Assembly (NCBI GenBank): GCA_030435675.1
Contig: CM059625.1
Location: forward strand, 9,424,001-9,488,000
DNA: 64,000 nucleotides
DNA from: Steinernema hermaphroditum
Lineage: Eukaryota; Nematoda; Chromadorea; Rhabditida; Steinernematidae
Reading direction: 5' to 3'
Within the stretch, counting starts at the first letter, position 1, and each line of letters opens with the position of its first letter. Position numbers and translations under genes: made by a program. The notes under the pieces are model-generated. The model worked only from the letters and a program-made list of their open reading frames with translations. It did no database searches and was not told where the DNA came from. Of the stretch, positions 47,501 to 62,693 are shown one piece after another.

Positions 47501-47996
47501 TGCTTTCTCCGGTGTTTGCCATTTCGAAGCACGTAATTTTCTTAAGGCAGTTATGAGTGGAAGCATCGGTACGCTTGAGGACCCGTCCGCAAATTTCAAA
47601 CTTGTAGAAAGCATGATCGGCACCAGTAGCATTGGAAACGGCGATCAGCTCAGCTTTGCCAGGAACAAAGTAGATATGTGTGAGAGCTTTCGGCTCTGAT
47701 ATAGTAGCCGACAATTCGAAGTTTTCATTTCCGTATCTAGCATCATGTGCGCTTGTGGCAGGACAGTACTACTTACATCTTCACCTCGCCGTTAAAAGTC
47801 CCTATAGCCAATAATCCGAGTTCTTCATCCACAGCCATGCACGATACTCCGCTTGGGAATCCATGTTTCCCACTCTAGTTCGTATTTCAGAAGTTGCACA
47901 ATACCCTATACTCACCTTTGTAAAATTTACAAATTCTTCGATATTTTCGCTCCTCGGTTGATGTGGTGAAATGTGCGTCCGTAAAAATCGAAGCAT
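44543..47996 (-). CDS. lgl-1: Lethal(2) giant larvae homologue LGL-1
   Basis: WD40 double-propeller cortical polarity protein that opposes the PAR-3/PAR-6/aPKC complex. The start MLRFLRTHISPHQPRSENIE (47996) splices in phase 0 to SGKHGFPSGVSCMAVDEELG and AIGTFNGEVK, the usual Lgl N-terminus. Lgl-specific blocks follow: TGNVFALSPETLELEEFVI; FSGGMPNASYGDRFTVSLM; SALLVLCKEEFVAIDL with PLTCLTVVDDVPDHVW; YLTGHEDGNINVW; NDWPPFRKTGFYDMF with CDDQQIAISAVCF; GNEHGFVVVDTAS; LWIGTYGGVVYML; HGAPVVGI; FEGSRIRRTSVVRL. The last exon, starting PTDVAEIISTVVLANGDVVY, ends at 44543. The WPP/RK and HEDG blocks fit Lgl better than tomosyn. I did not reconstruct the serine cluster phosphorylated by aPKC; it should lie around 45830-45960. 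Confidence 0.92.
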
Positions 47997-49255
47997 GTTT
48001 CGTGCTAGAAACCGCCGTTTGTTTGCGCGTGCTTTAGGGAGATGCCGGCTAGAAGTCGATGAGAACTGAAAACGATTTCAGAACGTGATGAAAGTTTTTG
48101 CGAATAGCAAGGAGAATTGGGAAACCATCTCATGACACTGACTCACACAGGACGACCGAAACGCGCGCGCACACCAGTGACCGACGAACATCTAGTTATA
48201 ATGAGTCACCATCACATGTCGTGTTGCCTTCAACCACACTATGTGCTCGACCTATTCATGTTTGCAAAGCCATTTTCTGCTTTATTCAATGTCATAAGCA
48301 CCTAAGTTCGCGCAGTGATTGCGGACACGTATTGCATGCGTTTGGTAACTTTTACGAAGTCATGAACTTCCACCGTAGCGACGAACTTACCAAATATCGC
48401 TAATCGGCGCGCGCTTGTACGATATTTACGGCAATGCCTATTTTGAAATTGTTTATTTCGTTGCAAGAGTCTTTGAAATTGTCTGATGTACAGTTCAGAC
48501 CGACATTTCCCTCGCTCGCGTCAGTCCTTCCGTCCTAACGCGGCTGCTTCTTGAAGGCGGATGCCGCCGCTGTCTTTTGTTGGATGAGTTCTGTTGACTT
48601 GCCGTGAGGAGAACCGGTTGAGTGTTGTGCTGCTAAATTATGGACGCTCGCTTTAGTGAAAGTGTTAAAATTACCTTTTCCCGCGTTCTTAATTGCCATT
48701 GGCAGTGGCTGTGCTGTGTTTAAACTGTGGTATTTCGTTTACTATTTTGAATTTCACGTTGCGGCAGCACGACTGATGGTGATTAACATGCCGTTCTGGA
48801 CCGCTTAGTCGTGGTGAAATTTTACGTGCTTCGTTTAATGATTACAATTTCGCCATATGACCTTAGACAGTATTGCGAAGTCGACGCGCCCTTAAGATCT
48901 GCTGTGTTTTCTTACTCTATTGCTTTCGTCGTCGCGTTTTGTTGCTTGCGCTTCCCTTGCTTCTCGAACCACTCTGCATGCCTGCTAGCCACTCATTAAA
49001 CAACACGCGTGCTGGTGGGGTGATGTCGGTGGTGCCGTCTTCTCGAACGATTGTTGCGCTGTTATGATTTGATCAGATCGGTCGAAATTTTACTCCGGGT
49101 TGTATTTTATTTGATAGTCGTTAACTATGTGTCTGCCCTTGTGCAGAGTTAGTTATGTGCCATACACAATTTGTTGTACAGAGTGTGATTGTCATATGCA
49201 TTATGGTTTAGTGCTGATGCGTACAATTTTCTTTTGTTTCAGGGTAACGTATCAA
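47997..49255. other. Divergent promoter region between lgl-1 and the acyl-CoA synthetase
   Basis: No coding exon is supported. The two flanking genes start head to head about 1.26 kb apart. A TTTGTTTCAG acceptor at 49233-49242, 13 nt before the 49256 ATG, is a candidate trans-splice site. Confidence 0.55.
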
Positions 49256-51926
<2,671 letters not shown>

Positions 51927-53020
51927 GTGTTATTATTACGTGTATGTTCGTGTATAATGGAACTTTACCGGCGTTACTATGTTTGCACTCGCTATTATAC
52001 TAATTCGCATAATAATGATGTTAATTAAGAAATGAATCTTTACATTGGAGGATGGGAACAGCATGACAGGAACAGTCGATTCGGATGTACTTGTGGAGGG
52101 CGATTGACATTGCGGTGGTCGATAAACCATTGATTCGGTCTTTGGTGCGCGCTCAATCATGGCGTTTTGCTCTCCTCCTCAATACGACGGCACTGACGTT
52201 CGAGTTTTCTGTGTGCTCGTGAACGACCGCGCTTGCACATAACTCAGGCCTTCGCGCGAACTGTGAAATGCCCCCGCCTTTGTCTTGCTTTTTTATGCGA
52301 TTTTTTTAGAGTACGAACATTCTTGTTTGTGCCTTTCTTCGTTATGTGCTTTCTCGCCACTAGAAACGACCATTCGAAGAAGCGGTTGCTTAACAAAGAT
52401 TTTAAGCGACAGTGATTTGTTTTGAGCTGAGCTTGATCAGAAAGAAGGCAGCCGGAGAACAACTGCTATCGCAGTGCAGCGAGCGAACACAGCATGGTGA
52501 ACGCGGTGACCAGTAACGTTACCCTTTCATCGAAGTTTTCTTTGTTGGTTTTCGTTCGCCCAGAGGAAAACGTTTGTACTCTATACTTAACTTGTGATTG
52601 GATGGGGAGCGTCTGAATTATCACTGGCAGCGAACAACTGCTTGAGCAGCTAGCTCGTGACGGGACTCCTCAGTAGATCAGCTCTATCTGTCTATCCTCA
52701 CCAGCCACGCGACACCATTGCCTGTATCAGCTGCGTTCGTTCACTTTTGTGCACTTTCGGTTGATCGTCATCGATTAGAAACTGGAATTTGAGGACTACG
52801 AAGGCCGAGTACCGTCGAACGACCAGGTCTTTTTCCTATGTCAAGATCAACTAGATTGCTTTGTCGTCGTGTCCCGATATAGGAAACGTGTTTGATTCAC
52901 GAGTACAGCATTTGATCACGTGAAATATTTTGCTTCGTATATTTATTTTGCATACCATTCTTCGTCAACTTTTTTTGTTTTCCAGATTTTGCCAGAAATT
53001 CGCATTTTGGTTATGCTCCC
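51927..53020. other. Intergenic; promoter side of the neuralized homologue
   Basis: No gene is supported. A minus-strand frame at 51936-52160 has fair codon composition but no partner exons. A TTTTCCAG acceptor at 52978-52985 may be the trans-splice or 5' UTR acceptor of the next gene. Confidence 0.5.
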
Positions 53021-55391
53021 ATGGGAAACGTTGCTGATCGAGGTAAGAAAACTTATTTACCAAAATATCGATTCGTTTAGAGATGATGTTTGAGCCAAAT
53101 AGCTCGACCGAACTGATCGGCAATGAAGGTACTGCTGGTTCAGGCCACATAAACTGGAATCAGGCTCACCTGAAATTCCATACTGTTCATGGATGCAACA
53201 TCATTCTCCAACGTGACGGTGTAATAGCGAGAAGAAATGAGTCCTTTTGTCACGGACTCGCGTTTAGCAACCGGTACGTAGCATATTAAAAGTAGTCATA
53301 TACATAGTTTAAATATTATAGCCCTATTGCAATCGATGAAGTGGTATGCATTCGGTTCGCAGAAGTAGGACAGGCTTGGTCGGGATTTCTTCGATTCGGA
53401 GTGACGAACATTGACCCAACATCATATCGGGACGGAGAACTTCCAAAGTTTGTGTCACCACTGCTTTCACTAACCATGAAATGATTTAGGTTCGCGTGTC
53501 CAGATCTAACGACAAAGGTTGGCTACTGGGCGAAGGCTCTTCCAGAAAGATACTCACAGCAGGGAGCTCTCCTTCATTTCTATGTAAATAACCTTGGGGA
53601 ACTGCATTATGGCATCAATGGTGTGGTTAAAGGAGCCTTCATCCAGGGCATTAATGTGAATTTACCAATTTGGGTGATAGTGGACATCTACGGAAACTGC
53701 AAATCATTGGAGTTTGTCGGTAAGACTCGCGGTTCGAATTACGCATGAAAGCAGATATTTAGATGCCAGTGAAGTCCACTTTCGACATCGCCGAAGGATG
53801 ACTGCCGGTATCAGAAGCGATACGATATCAGTGCTTCCTCCTGATACCTCAAGTGAATCTTCCTCTTTGCCTTCTTCTGCAGTAACGCTTTCCGACTCTA
53901 CTTCTCCGCTATCCTTTCTAAGGACGCCATGTGTGCCACCGCCACATTCACTTTATTATCCTGGTACGTGTACAAGGTGAAATACTTATATTTGATGTGA
54001 TGAGTATAGCTGCGCAATTGACTCGCTCTTCCTTTCACGTAACACATGGGCGCAATGTGAAGGTCAATGCAGCAGGCACTGTAGCCACGAGACGAGAAGC
54101 TGAGTACTCTAACGGATATGTGTTCTTATCAACGCCAATGAAAACTGATGAAAACATTCTAGTGAAGGTATGTAAAGTGCGAAGAGCCGAAATAACTGAC
54201 CATTCAGGTACTCGATGTAGAGCATGCCTATTCCGGAAGCCTAGCTTTCGGTATAACGTCTTGCGACCCATCGCTGATTTCTCTCAGTGATTTTCCTGAC
54301 GACAGTGACGAATTACTTGAGAGATCCGAGTACTGGGTTGGAATCAAAGACGTGTCTGCCGGCCCGAAGATAGGAGATGAACTAAAGTTTTGCGTTAGCA
54401 ATGCAGGTTTGCAAACCATTTTTAAACCTTAGCTTATTAGTCTTTAAGGAGAAGTGCTTTTCTCTAAGAACGGAGCAAGCGATCGTATTATTATGCATGT
54501 TGATACATCGGTTCCCCTTTGGATGTATTTTGATCTGTACGGCTCTACAAGAGAAGTTCGATTGCTAGGTAAAGAATGTGAAAGAGCGCTTTTAAACGAA
54601 ATGGCATAATTACAGGTTCATTCGTGAACAATGAAAACTCATCAAGCGCAAGCACTATCCCATTATCTACCCTTCCAAATCTGCGGATCGCTCTTCCCGA
54701 CCTTTCGCGACGAGTGGACCGTCACATGCCAAGTGTGACGACAACCACTGGACAACTGCGCGTTGAGTTGCCCCCAAGCGCCGTTTATTCGAGGTCGAAC
54801 TCGGAACGACCACCTGATTCCTCTAGGCGCTCTGGTTATCGAGTGGCATTGCCCAACAATAACAGTGTCCCCAGTCGTATGGCTGACATTGCGGGACCTT
54901 CTTCTTCAACTGCTTCTCGTGATCAATCTCTGAACTATAGGGACCGACCCCGGTTCCACTCTTCAGTGGATCAACCTCTTCTCGGTTCACTTTTGAACTC
55001 TGAGCTTCTTCTTAGCTTCACACCTCCTGCTCTTCCACCTAGAGAGGCTCCTCCAGCCTTACCGGTTAATCCCCCCACTTCTTCGGCAATACGCGCGAAA
55101 CCCTCGCTGTCCCTCGATCCCGCTATCCCAAGACGATCATCACAGATGGCATTAAGCGTGTCTGACAACGCTCATCGTGTGCAAGAAACTACCGACTCTA
55201 CTGATGCTGCCGCAGCCGACACACATAACGACTGTATCATTTGCATGAACGGCCCGGTGAACACTGTCATTTACAGATGTGGCCACATGTGTTTGTGCAC
55301 AGAATGTGCTGAAACTGTTCTTTCCCGCTCACGAAAGTGTCCAATGTGTCGTTCTGATATAACGGATATTATCCGGTGTTTCAAAAATTAG
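53021..55391 (+). CDS. Neuralized-type E3 ubiquitin ligase (two NHR domains and C-terminal RING)
   Basis: RING E3 ligase of the Neuralized family, known for ubiquitinating Notch ligands. Exon 1 (53021-53042) encodes MGNVADR; glycine 2 invites N-myristoylation, as proposed for vertebrate NEURL1. NHR1 spans about 53081-53720 (LKFHTVHGCNIILQRDGV; FCHGLAFSNRPI; CPDLTTKVGYWAKALPERY; VDIYGNCKSLEF). NHR2 spans about 54010-54570 (FHVTHGRNVKVNAAGTVATR, then AYSGSLAFGITSCDPSLIS and VPLWMYFDLYGSTREVRLL). A 200-residue Ser/Pro-rich linker leads to a C3HC4 RING at about 55232-55370 (CIICMNGPVNTVIYRCGHMC, then CTEC and CPMCRSDI). All zinc ligands are present. It is the probable counterpart of the single C. 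elegans neuralized gene (F10D7.5, from memory). AATAAA at 55624-55629. Confidence 0.94.
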
Positions 55392-55623
55392 AGGTTAAGG
55401 CTTTTCACTTTTAAAAATCTCATTATCAACGTGAAATTATTTGTATGCGCGTGCCATTACCCATGTTGCGTCCACTGTTGCTCAGACACAAAGTCTCTCA
55501 CTCACCACCATGTAAAGTCAATATCAGCCTGAACTGTATATTACTGTCACCAATATATGGTATCTTCCTTGAAACCGGTATATGCTTTTATGACAATTTT
55601 TGCATAATGTGTTACTCACATCG

Positions 55624-55629
55624 AATAAA
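55624..55629 (+). terminator. Polyadenylation signal AATAAA, neuralized homologue
   Basis: 233 nt after the stop; the only AATAAA in the 3' flank. Confidence 0.5.
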
Positions 55630-56146
55630 ACCCTAACTAGCTGCGATATTTGGCCGAAGACAAGAGTACTGCGGTTATTTACATTTACATTTACTCTTGA
55701 ATCAGTGGCATTCACCACGCAAGAAATCTCGTAATGCACAATGAAGAACCGTAGATCACCGTTGTCGCTATTTCTCTTCTTTCTTCGGCGCAGGACACGT
55801 GAAGTTATGTTATGCTGCGGTTACGAAGCACCTATATTTCTTTTTTTTTATTTATGGGGAGAATCGAAGATTTGCTGTGAATTGCCATTACATGCGTATC
55901 AGTGAAACAGTGGCGACAACACCTTATTTATTCAGAAATACAACGATATATGTACAACAACGATATGTCCAATCGTTTCACGCAAGAATGCAGTAGAGTC
56001 ACCGGTAAGTACAACTGCGGCAAGTGTCACTGTGCAAGACCAACTCATGTGAGAAATCAACAAAGTGGATATAAACCCGTGCTGAGCAAATAGGAGAAAG
56101 AAAATGCGCAGAAAAATGCTCGATAAGAAAAAGCGCAATTTGAAGA
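55630..56146. other. Short intergenic stretch between convergent genes
   Basis: No gene supported. TTTATT at 55927-55932 could be the minus-strand polyadenylation signal of the receptor kinase. Confidence 0.5.
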
Positions 56147-59100
56147 CTAGGGAACTTGACTTTTTAAGACCTTCGTGGAGCCACCTGAAAAGTAAATATT
56201 TAAAGGAAAGTCGACGGACAAAGTTACCATCTCATAGTTACTGTTCATCCTGACTGCTTCGCGATCACGGAGGATAACTATAGTTTCATTCATGAGTTGG
56301 ATAATCTCAGTAAACGATGGACGATTTTCTTTTGCCTCCTCCCAGCAACACAACATTATGTCGCGATATCTGAAATGCCTTGTCTTCGAGGAGATACACT
56401 TATTCTCCTTACATTTCGACAGGACAGAAAGCTGGTTTGCTCAGACGTTCACCGTTATGCAGCTTTTGTTGCAGTTCCTTTTTGCTATCACCCTCCCATG
56501 GAGTCCAGCCACGGGTGGTAACCTCCCACATAAGATTTCCAAAAGCCCAAACATCGGATTTCACGGAGAACTAAACATCTTCACGGTAGAATGAAAACGT
56601 TAACTTTGACCTTACGTGTCCGTCGAGCGCTTCTAATGAAAGAGAGGTGATGGGTAACTCACGACTGGTCAGCATATCGTATGCATCATTGGCTGTTAGC
56701 GGACGGGAAAGTCCGAAATCGGCCAGGCAAACATTCAGTTTTTCATCAAGCCTTAACACTCCTGTGGAGTTTGAATAAGACTGCTCACTTACATGCAGTT
56801 ACGGGCAGCCAAATCCCGATGAATGTATCCCTTCGAATGCAGATATTTCATCGCTTCCGCAGCCTCCAAACAAAAGTTGAGCAGTTGGTTGAGTGTTATA
56901 CTCTGCAATTGGTCATGAAAATTAAATTTACAATTTCGCGCCTTACTCTGTTGCTGTCCCTCACATAATGATGCAAGTCTCCGTTGGCCATGTACTTGGT
57001 AACCAAGATCGGCTGTCTATGGTTCAGTTTGTCGTAGTGCACTCCAACAAACGGTAGTATGCGTGGGTGATGCAGCAGACACATAACTTCGGCCTCTCGT
57101 AGAAAGTCTCCCACGCTCGACACTCTGTCTTGGTGCAGAGTTTTGCAGGCGACAACGATTTCTTCGCCATTTGGTAGAATATATGTTCCTTTGTAAACAC
57201 TACCGTAGTGACCTTCACAACAAGATAACGTGGTAAAATTACGATTTAGAATCCTCACCTTGGCCAATCGTATCGGACATATTCATATTTAAGTTGCTCA
57301 TATTAATCTTATCCTTTTCATCGAAGTTGCCAAACAGATGATCGTATTGCGTAGTATTGTTAGGAAAGTGTATGTTGTAATCATTGTGCGCTTTCCCAAT
57401 ACCGGCTCCTACTAAAGGTATTCCATTAAACTACTCTTGTTGAACGCAAGCCTACTGTAATTTAATGGAACGTTTGATCCTCCTGAAGTAGAGTGACCGA
57501 TTTTCGCCTCTTTCTTCTAAATTGTTTTTTGCCTTTTAGGAATAAACTGTGCACTGTCTACCAATTTGTATCGCCGGATGAGATACACAATAAGGCCAAT
57601 AATGAGGATCAGAACCACGATTGCAACCACAGAAATGACGGCTTTCATTGTTGTCCTGCAAATGTAAGAAAAAGTCTTGAATCAGCGCAAGTCGGAAACA
57701 TACGTGTCCTTCTTTTTTCCAGTGGATGTGGTAGCTGCTGCTGTGGAACTTACAAAGGAGCTCAGCTTAAATGCTCTGGAGCTTGGCAGATTTCCAGTGA
57801 TCTCAATCTTGCAGACTTCGAAATGCCCTGGAGCCTCACATGACAATTTGCTGGAATATTTTTTCCATATCATTAATACAGTTTTTGGGAACGTACGTGT
57901 CATGGCGGTTTATAAGTCTGCACGTTTTGCCGCAAACTGTGATATTTGTATCCTCTAACTTGAGGAAATTGCTTCCGTATATCGAGATGTTACCGCCGTC
58001 CGTATCCTTAACGCATGTTTCAAGTGAAATTGCTGGGCATACAGTGCTTACAAGTATTGTCCGTTCAATATCAGGAGGACATCCATCGAAAACAATTTGC
58101 CCGCTGCAAGTATTCTCTTGGGTAGCAGAAAAGCTGAAACTCCGTTGAGTGGCGGAGCCACTAGAGCGTGTTTCACTTGGAATACACCAAACACACTGCA
58201 GAGGATCGCGGACATTCTTGTGGGGTAAACGGTCGCACGTTTGGTAAAGCTCTTTGCAGGAGATCTCTTGGCTCTTAATCTTAAATTCCGAAATCATAAA
58301 ACTTTACTGTGATGTACCAAAAACATACGGTACTGTTCTGAGCGTAAAATAACTTATTTTGTTTAACGTCTATCACAGGTGCGAGAGCCAGTAGCGAGGA
58401 GGTGGGACTCCAAATGCTGCGATTTTCGAAAGCGACAAACTAAAATAGGTGTCTTGCAGAAAAGAAACAGAACTATTTTGCTTACCCGGTTAAGCCTAGC
58501 TGCTCCCTGCTCGTCGCGTGTTAGCATGAATAGTGAACCACTTGAGGACTGCGTTGTTAAATAAGCCCTCGTAAACGGTGAAGTGTCTGAAGAGAAGCTC
58601 ATAACGTGGGAGCCCGGCAGCGGATCGAAGTTTTCTAGCCAACCATGACGATATGTCTTGATACCGTACGTGTGAAGAGCACACATATCGATGTAATCGA
58701 AAGGACGGTCACGCTGAAAACGTCGTTTTGTTCAGCTCACAAAGAATACAACTCTTACCTCATAATACCGTTTGCATAGGCTGTGCGCTCCTTTATCAAA
58801 AGTTCTGCTAGTGATTTTGCACTCAGGATAACCGGTGGTGTTCTTCTTGCTACAGTACTGCAAAATGTTTCACATTCCACTTTTGTATTTAACCTTGAGT
58901 AAACCTACCGCATTCTGCTGAATTTTCTGACAAACCGACCAAGTACTTTCGAACTGGGCCTTAATATCTTCGATATTGAAGTTGCATATCTCAAAAGACG
59001 ACAACGATGGTGGTGCAAAAGCAATCGACACATTTCCGGAGGATTCTTCAAAATACGCAGCTAATGAAGTGTTGAATCCTGTGCAGATATAAATTAACTG

Positions 59101-59987
59101 TTCTCAATGTGATATGCGCACCTTTTTCGCCACAACTCAGGGAGATCTCCATGCGCGATTCCAAGTCTCTACTCTCGTCCTTGTCGCACACCCGAGTGAT
59201 TCGAACGTTCGTAACACTACTTTTCCTACATCCATCAAGATCGTTCCGAGTTTTGCAATAGGGTTGGTAAATTCGTTCTGCGCTTCCGACGAAATATGTA
59301 AAGCCGTCCCAATAGAACCCGTTGATCAGATTCTGATTTCTTATGCCGCCTGCATCCTCTTTGTCGTCTGCTCGGTAAGGAGGAGAAGATGGGTTCCTGA
59401 GTTTTTCTGTTCGAAACACAAAGCCTCACCACCTAATACTTACTGAATCGTTGCATTATTTAAAACGAACTTCACAATAGAGGCTGCGCTGGAAGTGTCG
59501 ATGTAGCGTACGGTCATGAATTTTTCACTGACAATGCACTCCACTGTCTTCATACTTCTGCCATGAGACGTTTCACCAGTGAAGACAACGTATCCTCGGC
59601 AAATTGGATCTTTGTCAATGTTGCATAACCTGGATGCCAAATTAGAAACTGCATGATGGCGGAAACAACATACCAGCACGTGAAAGGGTCACAGTAGGAC
59701 AAACTGGACGAGTTAAGCAGCTTGAGGTGAAGCAAGTCACTTGATGCGTCAAACCCATCCAAAGGGCGCTTCAGAGAAATGCTACTTTCCAGCCTGGAGA
59801 GATCTACAGTTTCTCCATCGTAGCGATGTACAGTAATGACGTCCTCTCCGCCAACGGCTATGAGATCATTGAGAACGTCGAAAAGTCGAACGTGTTGTGG
59901 ATTATCCTGTGACGCTTGTGCAAGACCACGGGAGAAATCACAACTCCAGAAGAGAAGGAAGAGAAACACTGACGGCAAGAGGATCAT
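56147..59987 (-). CDS. Met-like receptor tyrosine kinase (Sema, PSI, IPT, TM, kinase), SVH-2-like
   Basis: Single-pass receptor kinase. The signal peptide is [16 protein letters not shown] (59987). The Sema domain runs to about 58700 ([45 protein letters not shown]), followed by a PSI-like cysteine cluster ([10 protein letters not shown]), one IPT domain ([20 protein letters not shown]), TM ([20 protein letters not shown] at about 57640-57590) and the kinase: [58 protein letters not shown] and [13 protein letters not shown]. The exon junction right after HRDLAAR is abnormal (see findings). The substrate loop reads [12 protein letters not shown] instead of the usual PVRWM.PE. The closest C. 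elegans genes are svh-2 (T14E8.1) and F11E6.8, from memory. Ends at a TAG, 56147. Confidence 0.85.
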
Positions 59988-61217
59988 TTTTCATGCAAAC
60001 TCTGAGAAGTCAGTGGGAATCTGACTGGAAGAGTCCTGGGCACAGGTTATCTCATCTGAAAAACCAAGCACAGTGATTGTGACCAAGGAACTGTTCAGTT
60101 ACATGCGAAGATGACTCATGAACTATACGTCAGAGTTGGACTGCGGTCCTCGGAGCGACCGTCGTTTTTGAAATTAGTAAACTCGACATTATCGTTATGC
60201 AGTAAATACTGATCTTGGCTTTTTATTGAATTCGCGGTTCGTGCAAATGAGTGAGCGCAGCATGACAGTGAATTATGTTGATTGGCCTCTGTGTGGCCCA
60301 GTGGTAAAATAATTTATGCTTCAAAAGTGGTAAATGTGGGTCTCACAATTCAGTTAAGCGTTTAGGAGTAAGCGATACGCTTTTTTTGTCTTGGTGCAAA
60401 GCTATTTTGTCGATGGCAGTGATAGAAGGACTGTACACGAAGTCGAGAAACATTACTTATACCCCCGCCAGCAGGCGCGCGATCGCCATCTATCGCAAAC
60501 AAACTGTCACGTCATATGCGGTAACAAATACAGAAAAGTGAATTGATCACGGAAAGAAGTACTAATCGAGCGTAGTGGAATTTGTCTGCTTCCTCTAAGT
60601 TTTCATTGTGCAATATTGTGGGCTCGGACAGCTAAAGATTTACGTACCAACTTCAGCATGGTCCTAAAATGCAATGGAAGCGCGAAGGGACGTCGAGACG
60701 TGAGTTTCAATCACTAAAACCCTTAACATTCATCGCTATTTTGTTTCGTCCTCCCCTACACAATCATTTTGACCGATGATTCATCGTCGAACGGTGTGCG
60801 ATTTATTTTCTTCCTACTTTGCCCACGTCAAAGAACATCAATTGGAAACTATTACTATCAAGAAAAACAAGCGAAATTCTAAATGTTTCAGCAGACAGTA
60901 CATTTACAGATGACCTTAGCTACATTCATCGAAGTACATTGCGCGCGGGTGAAACGGTCGCCGCTGTCACATAGCAAGCACTTTCTGTGGGTCGCTTCGA
61001 TTCTTCGCCGATGCGCTGTCAGCTGCGATCGCTCGTTCTCTCGATCTCTGTTTAGTTCACGCTCTTTCTCCAACCACGCAACTGCGAAGGTTCTTATTGT
61101 TAGGGGAAGGGTGATACAGACGTTTGAGCAAAGCACATACGGATTTATCGCTAATTTTTGTGCATGCGACTTGTGGTTTGGCGATCAGTGGCTGATTTTG
61201 CGCAGTAAATAAATATG
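59988..61217. other. Intergenic; no supported gene
   Basis: Promoter side of the receptor kinase. The plus and minus frames around 60883-61212 overlap and show no motif. A phrase resembling a tRNA A box at about 60295-60310 lacks a tRNA fold. Confidence 0.55.
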
Positions 61218-61237
61218 TTTATTGTGCACCATTTATT
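61218..61237 (-). terminator. Two polyadenylation signals (minus strand)
   Basis: TTTATT on the plus strand at 61218-61223 and 61232-61237, just past the stop at 61245. Confidence 0.6.
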
Positions 61238-61244
61238 GTAATAG

Positions 61245-62693
61245 TTATGCAATAGAAGAACCATTGGTATGCTGCTGCTGGCGCATGGACTGCGATAAGG
61301 AAGCTATCGCTGAGAACAGTTCATTGAGTGCCTGCTTTGGAACAATGTTCTTCTCCTCAACGTCTGACTGCTGGCGAGAGCCGGTGATAGATTCGATGTA
61401 GGCATGACCATTTTCAGCAAACTCATCCAGTTTTGTGGCCAGTACTTTCGCCATTTGCTTTCCACTTTGCAGGATGTCGCTTAAAGGATCCCCGTTTGTT
61501 TTTGGTAATATCGTAGCCTTTTTTTCTTCTAGTGCTTCACTTGCAGAGGGTGCTTGAGTACAGTTAAACAGCGGAATCGGTTTAGAAGCATTCTGTTGGG
61601 GTGTCAGGTAAGCAGGTGTTACAAATTGAATTTTAATGTCGAGTGGTGCCTCAGTGTATGAGCTGTTGTAATCATCCTGATTGCTGGAGCTGTTTAAATA
61701 CCACGGCACGTATCTTGTCGGTACTGTTGTCTGTGGTAGCGCGGTTTTTACTGTGGTCGAACCCGGAAATTCTTTAAGTTGACTCTGCATTGGTTCTTCC
61801 GGTATAGTCACTTGATCTGCATCGAACGCTGAGAATTGAGGACTCACTCTCGACGTTCGGAAAATTTTTGTTTCGATTCGTTGTCGTACTTTCACTACTT
61901 TCTCCCCTCGTGGGGCTTTGGGAGATGAATGTTGCATTTTTTCATGGCCGTAGTCGCACTGGATGGGGTATTCGCCATTGATCATTGTCGACTGAAGTTG
62001 AGAGTAAAAATCTGCTGCTCGACTTCCGCACTTATTTTCGATCGAAACAACGGAACAGACAGCCAGTTCAGACATTTGAACCTGTGACTGGCAGTCCACG
62101 CTATTGCTTTTGCACTTTTTGCTAAATTGTAGTTACAACATGTAACAATGAAGGTCACTGACCGGCAAATGGTTAGCTTTGACGAAAAGTCATGATTGGT
62201 ACAGTTGGGTAATGAAAGTGGTGTTTGGAGAACCTTTTTTGTGCATGGAGCGACTTCCAGAAGTGTTTTTTGATTTTTCAATGAAAATGGTGAGCACAAG
62301 AAAAGGAGAAGTCTGCTGACTTCAGTCAGCTTCACTCGAAGGTCTTCGTCGGCACACATACTTGTTTTCTGTCGCAAACATGCCAGTACATCGTTGTAGG
62401 TTCTGTAACAGTTAGCGAACACGCGAGGAACACAAGCAAGACTTACCTACACATATGCAGAAGCTTTGCTTCGGATGATACGTTGTAGACTATCTTCATG
62501 ATGTCGGCATCGATTATAACGTTTCGGGATTTCATGTGCACTACACATCCCATTACATCTTTTATTTCACACTTCGCGTGCGATCTGATCACTGATGCAA
62601 TCAATTAAGTGGTGACGCTAACAGGTGATTCCTACCAAATAAGCAGAGCGTCGAAAAGACGAAGAACTGAAGTGACATAACAGGGTGACTCAT
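61245..62693 (-). CDS. Secreted cysteine-rich protein with long Ser/Thr/Gln tail
   Basis: Four exons close exactly in phase: 62693-62636, 62591-62447, 62402-62163, 62100-61245 (432 aa). The signal peptide is MSHPVMSLQFFVFSTLCLF. The N-terminal 200 residues hold about 14 cysteines in a helical array (KCEIKDVMGCVVHM; CRTYNDVLACLRQKTSMC; CQSQVQMSELAVCSVV; NKCGSRAADFY), like the nematode DUF19 and CPG4-type secreted domains. The second half is low in cysteine and rich in Ser, Thr, Pro and Gln with several NxS/T sites (SSSNQDDYNSSY), so it may be heavily glycosylated. Function unknown; the family name is a pattern judgement, not a search result. Two AATAAA signals follow the stop. Confidence 0.75.

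Noticed and set aside
44543..47996. Tomosyn as alternative identity for the Lgl-type gene
   Set aside because: The FSGGMPNASYGDR, HEDGNINVW and NDWPPFRK blocks match Lgl better, and no C-terminal SNARE motif is present.
51936..52160. Minus-strand frame starting MIERAPKTESM
   Set aside because: Codon composition is fair, but it overlaps the acyl-CoA synthetase 3' flank and no downstream exon exists on the minus strand.
60285..60345. tRNA-like A-box phrase (GGCCCAGTGGTAAAA)
   Set aside because: No B box and no cloverleaf can be drawn.
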